NCBI RefSeq assembly: GCF_001424945.1
Contig: NZ_LMCW01000017.1
Location: 77,220-119,607, forward strand
Direction: 5' to 3'
Source of the DNA: Rhizobium sp. Root1203
Lineage (GTDB): Bacteria > Pseudomonadota > Alphaproteobacteria > Rhizobiales > Rhizobiaceae
DNA length: 42,388 nucleotides
Shown: one piece after another, positions 40,338-42,388 of the stretch
How the letters are laid out: the number at the start of each line of letters is the position of its first letter
How positions within the stretch are numbered: position 1 is the stretch's first letter
Notes under the pieces: model-generated
Databases searched by the model: none
Seen by the model: only the letters and a program-made list of their open reading frames with translations
Told to the model about the DNA's origin: nothing
Position numbers and translations under genes: made by a program

Positions 40338-41294
40338 CTAATGAGCGACCAGCTTACGGGCTACGCCAGCGTCCGTGATGATGGTTGTTAGCCACCCGCC
40401 TCGCAGGACAGCTTGGATGGCATCTGCTTTTTCCAATCCTCCTCCAATACCGATTCTCTCCGGAATCCTCCGCAACTGCTCTGTACTGAGACACAGGCCC
40501 ACCCGGTTCAACTCGCTGGGTACTTCGTTGCCTTCATTGTCGATAAGCGTTGCACATAGATCTGCGCGAACGTTTCGTCTTAAAGCGTCGCGACGCCAGT
40601 CCTCGGGAAATCCGGAGCATAGGCAGGATTCCTGAGGGTGCCAGGATCCTATGCCCACCGCAAAGACGTCGATCTTGTCGTAACGAGACATGGCGTTGGC
40701 GATCGACGTTTCTGCCCGCAGTTTGGTCACGAGACCAGGGTCTTCAACCCACATAGGGCCAAACAAAGGGTATGCTGCACCCCCGCTTGCCCGGGCGAAG
40801 CGATGCAGTAGTTCGACAGGGTTCTGGGAGAGATCCAATCCTGCAGGGCTTCCTGCGGCTTGAACAACATCGACTTTTGGCAGCTTCACAACGGCCTTCG
40901 CCGCTGCAGCCAGCGTCCGTCCCCAGGCCATTCCCAAAAGTTGCCCGTCGATGAGCGTTTCTTCAAAAAAGTCTGCTGCGAGAACGCCAAGGGGCTCGAT
41001 TAAAGCGCTTGCTGGCAAATCCGGGCCGTCGAGCACAAGTGCGGCCTTTAGATGAAATTTCTGCCGTAGCTTTTCGGCAAGCTCAACATTCAGATCTCCT
41101 TGGTCGTCTATCTCGATGCGGACTATTCCCTCGTGCAAAGCGGTGTCTAGGAGCCGAGCGACCTTAAACCGAGAGATGCCAAGCTGATCTGCGATCTGTG
41201 ATTTTGTTTGATTTTCAAGGTAGTAGCGTCTCGCGACAAGGGAGGCCTGCAATTTTTGAAGTGGTCGTTTGGACATCTGGACAAAACTGCTCAT
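40338..41294 (-). CDS. SorC/DeoR-type sugar-binding transcriptional regulator
   Basis: The product (318 aa) has an N-terminal helix-turn-helix (RYYLENQTKSQIADQLGISRFKVARLLDTALHEGIVRIEI, about 24-63) followed by the SorC sugar-phosphate-binding domain (LGVLAADFFEETLIDGQLLGMAWGRTLAAAAKAV, then VFAVGIGSW and IGIGGGLEKADAIQAVLRGGWLTTIITDAGVARKLV). Effectors in this family are phosphorylated sugars, fitting the kinase encoded next. The first ATG (41294) lies within a repeated motif that looks like its own operator; ATG 41276 is an alternative start. Confidence 0.9.
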   Translation of the reverse strand: MSSFVQMSKRPLQKLQASLVARRYYLENQTKSQIADQLGISRFKVARLLDTALHEGIVRIEIDDQGDLNVELAEKLRQKFHLKAALVLDGPDLPASALIEPLGVLAADFFEETLIDGQLLGMAWGRTLAAAAKAVVKLPKVDVVQAAGSPAGLDLSQNPVELLHRFARASGGAAYPLFGPMWVEDPGLVTKLRAETSIANAMSRYDKIDVFAVGIGSWHPQESCLCSGFPEDWRRDALRRNVRADLCATLIDNEGNEVPSELNRVGLCLSTEQLRRIPERIGIGGGLEKADAIQAVLRGGWLTTIITDAGVARKLVAH

Positions 41295-41318
41295 TTGTTA
41301 TTGCAACAGCTCATCTGT
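41289..41318. promoter_or_regulatory. Direct repeats before the SorC-type regulator gene
   Basis: GCTCATTTGT (41289-41298) and GCTCATCTGT (41309-41318) are direct repeats spaced exactly 20 bp, about two helical turns. The first overlaps the presumed start codon. The same GCTCATTTG core occurs in the dyad at 40311-40326, suggesting autoregulation by the encoded regulator. Confidence 0.55.
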
Positions 41319-41844
41319 AAACAAAAGCAAACGAATGGAAAAGGCCCTTCACAGCGGCGGCGCGTTCATCGTGGAGGCTATCGGGCACGGCGTTCGCCCA
41401 GGCTCCGGCATCCACCCTAGTAGGCATGGCAAGCCTGAACCACAATGCAATGCTTCAGGGGAAGGGGCAACAAGTGAGGTTCCATCGAGCAGGCGAATGC
41501 AGTCGGCTAGCCCCTCTGCTCGGTGGGCGCTACCCAGAAGATGCAGCGACAAGCATCAATCCGATGCCGGTCATCGCCGTCTCACGGCCTGGTGGTCGGT
41601 CCAACCGCTGCGATCCACCATCCATCTTCCGCAGGCCACGCAGATCAATAGGATGCGTTCCTCGGGCGCCGGCTTGCGGCGCGAGGGCGTTATCCAGAGC
41701 CTCCTTCCGGCGAAGGAGCTTTTACCGTCAACATTTACGCCGGGTACACCAAGACCATTTGTATCAAATTTAAGTTTCTCGCATACAAACCCTCCATGCC
41801 TTAAATCGTGCGGTCATGAAGACCCCGCTTCACACACCAATGCT
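41319..41844. other. About 525 nt without a recognisable gene; terminator-like hairpin
   Basis: No supported gene was found. A hairpin CTCCTTC-CGGC-GAAGGAG (about 41701-41718) is followed by CTTTT, so it resembles an intrinsic terminator on the plus strand although no plus-strand gene ends nearby. This may mean that the stretch is the remains of a lost gene, or that the hairpin insulates the TadG-like gene. Confidence 0.45.
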
Positions 41845-42388
41845 ATGGTGGAATCGTGGGACTATTTCGTGCGCAGATTAGAAAGCTTCCTCGCCGACCG
41901 CTCCGGAAATTTCGGCGTCCTGACCGCCATCCTTATGGTCCCGCTCATCGGTTCCGCAGGCATGGCGATAGATTTCGCACACGCTCTGAGCCTTCGGACG
42001 CAGCTTTATGCCGCTGCGGACGCGGCCGCAGTCGGCGCGATCGCGGAAAAGTCGAGCGCCGCCGCGGCAGCGATGAAAATGACCGGCGATGGCCCTATTT
42101 CGGTCGGCAACGACGACGCACGCAGCATTTTCAGCGCCCAGATGCAAGGCGAGTTGACCGCCGGCCAAGTGGCGGTGGACGTCGAGGTGAATAGAACCGC
42201 GAACAAGCTCACCTCCTCCGTTTCATTCCACGCGTCGGTTCCAACCACGTTCATGCGGATCTTCGGTCGACGGGACGTCAAGATCGCCGGTACCGCCACG
42301 GCGACGTTCCAGACGGCCTCGTTCATCGATTTCTACATCCTGCTCGATAACACGCCGTCCATGGGCGTCGGCGCAACGCCGGCGGACG
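41845..42388 (+). CDS. TadG-like pilus assembly protein (partial, runs off the window)
   Basis: The frame from ATG 41845 stays open to the end of the window (181 codons). The product starts MVESWDYFVRRLESFLADRSGNFGVLTAI, a TadE/TadG-type N-terminus with one membrane helix (VLTAILMVPLIGSAGMAIDFA). It continues with LRTQLYAAADAAAVGAIAEKS, VSFHASVPTTFMRIFG and then LLDNTPSMGVGAT, the start of a von Willebrand A-like domain with a partial metal-site motif. Relatives belong to Flp/Tad pilus systems, often as extra solo copies in rhizobia. The ribosome-binding site is not obvious; GTG 41848 is an alternative start. Confidence 0.82.
   Translation, partial: MVESWDYFVRRLESFLADRSGNFGVLTAILMVPLIGSAGMAIDFAHALSLRTQLYAAADAAAVGAIAEKSSAAAAAMKMTGDGPISVGNDDARSIFSAQMQGELTAGQVAVDVEVNRTANKLTSSVSFHASVPTTFMRIFGRRDVKIAGTATATFQTASFIDFYILLDNTPSMGVGATPAD

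Noticed and set aside
41349..41773. Overlapping frames on both strands before the TadG-like gene
   Set aside because: None has a domain or a ribosome-binding site, and they overlap each other.
1..42388. CRISPR arrays, tRNA or rRNA genes, phage genes
   Set aside because: I saw no regularly spaced repeats, cloverleaf-like or rRNA-like sequence, or phage structural genes.

Overview
The window looks like a chromosome or megaplasmid segment of an alphaproteobacterium, most likely of the order Rhizobiales (Rhizobium/Mesorhizobium-like). The grounds are the tail of a 5-aminolevulinate synthase (hemA), a perfect FixK/FNR-type box, GC-rich genes, several sugar ABC importers, and worn-down IS110- and IS6-type remnants. 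The species cannot be fixed from the sequence alone.

Layout. (1) 1-2315: the end of hemA, a 13-bp perfect dyad, a FixK/FNR box, and an ABC exporter gene broken by a frameshift that looks like an 11-nt deletion. (2) 2316-3369: about 1 kb with no recognisable gene. (3) 3370-18447: about 15 kb of 15 genes, all on the + strand. They encode a sugar ABC importer (two different ATPases, binding protein, two permeases, a small membrane protein), a PAS-AraC regulator, two TIM-barrel epimerase/isomerases, a ribulokinase-like FGGY kinase, an AraD-type 4-epimerase, an alpha/beta hydrolase, two more TIM-barrel proteins and an SGNH esterase. (4) 18606-25494: small oxidoreductase/regulator pairs (MDR reductase with a decayed hydrolase gene and a GlxA-like AraC regulator; TetR with a saccharopine-dehydrogenase-like gene; LuxR-type regulator with a DUF1194/VWA-like secreted protein). 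(5) 25495-31409: IS remnants, an HxlR/NmrA pair, two small membrane or lipoprotein genes, a retropepsin-like secreted protein and a solo LuxR regulator, with long stretches lacking recognisable genes. (6) 31496-41294, minus strand: an AraC regulator, then a second sugar-utilisation operon: SorC-type regulator, KpsF-like SIS isomerase, xylulokinase-like kinase, Rbs-like permease, binding protein and ATPase, Rpe-like 3-epimerase and, after a 400-nt gap, a Gfo/Idh/MocA oxidoreductase. (7) 41845-end: start of a TadG-like pilus-assembly protein.

How the genes fit together. The 15-kb cluster reads as a complete import-and-catabolism unit. Kinase and epimerase carry the features of AraB and AraD, which would turn L-ribulose into D-xylulose 5-phosphate, but there is no AraA-type isomerase. 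A D-tagatose 3-epimerase-like protein and three other metal-dependent TIM-barrel proteins sit where it would be, and two esterase-like enzymes suggest that the imported compound is acylated or a lactone. I regard this as the best candidate in the window for an undescribed pathway. The importer is itself unusual: one ATPase lacks the H-loop histidine and its partner has an altered signature motif, and in a head-to-tail dimer both changes fall in the same ATP site. The second operon resembles allulose/ribose-type systems; its regulator probably binds repeats containing GCTCATTTG found both before its own gene and before the isomerase gene.
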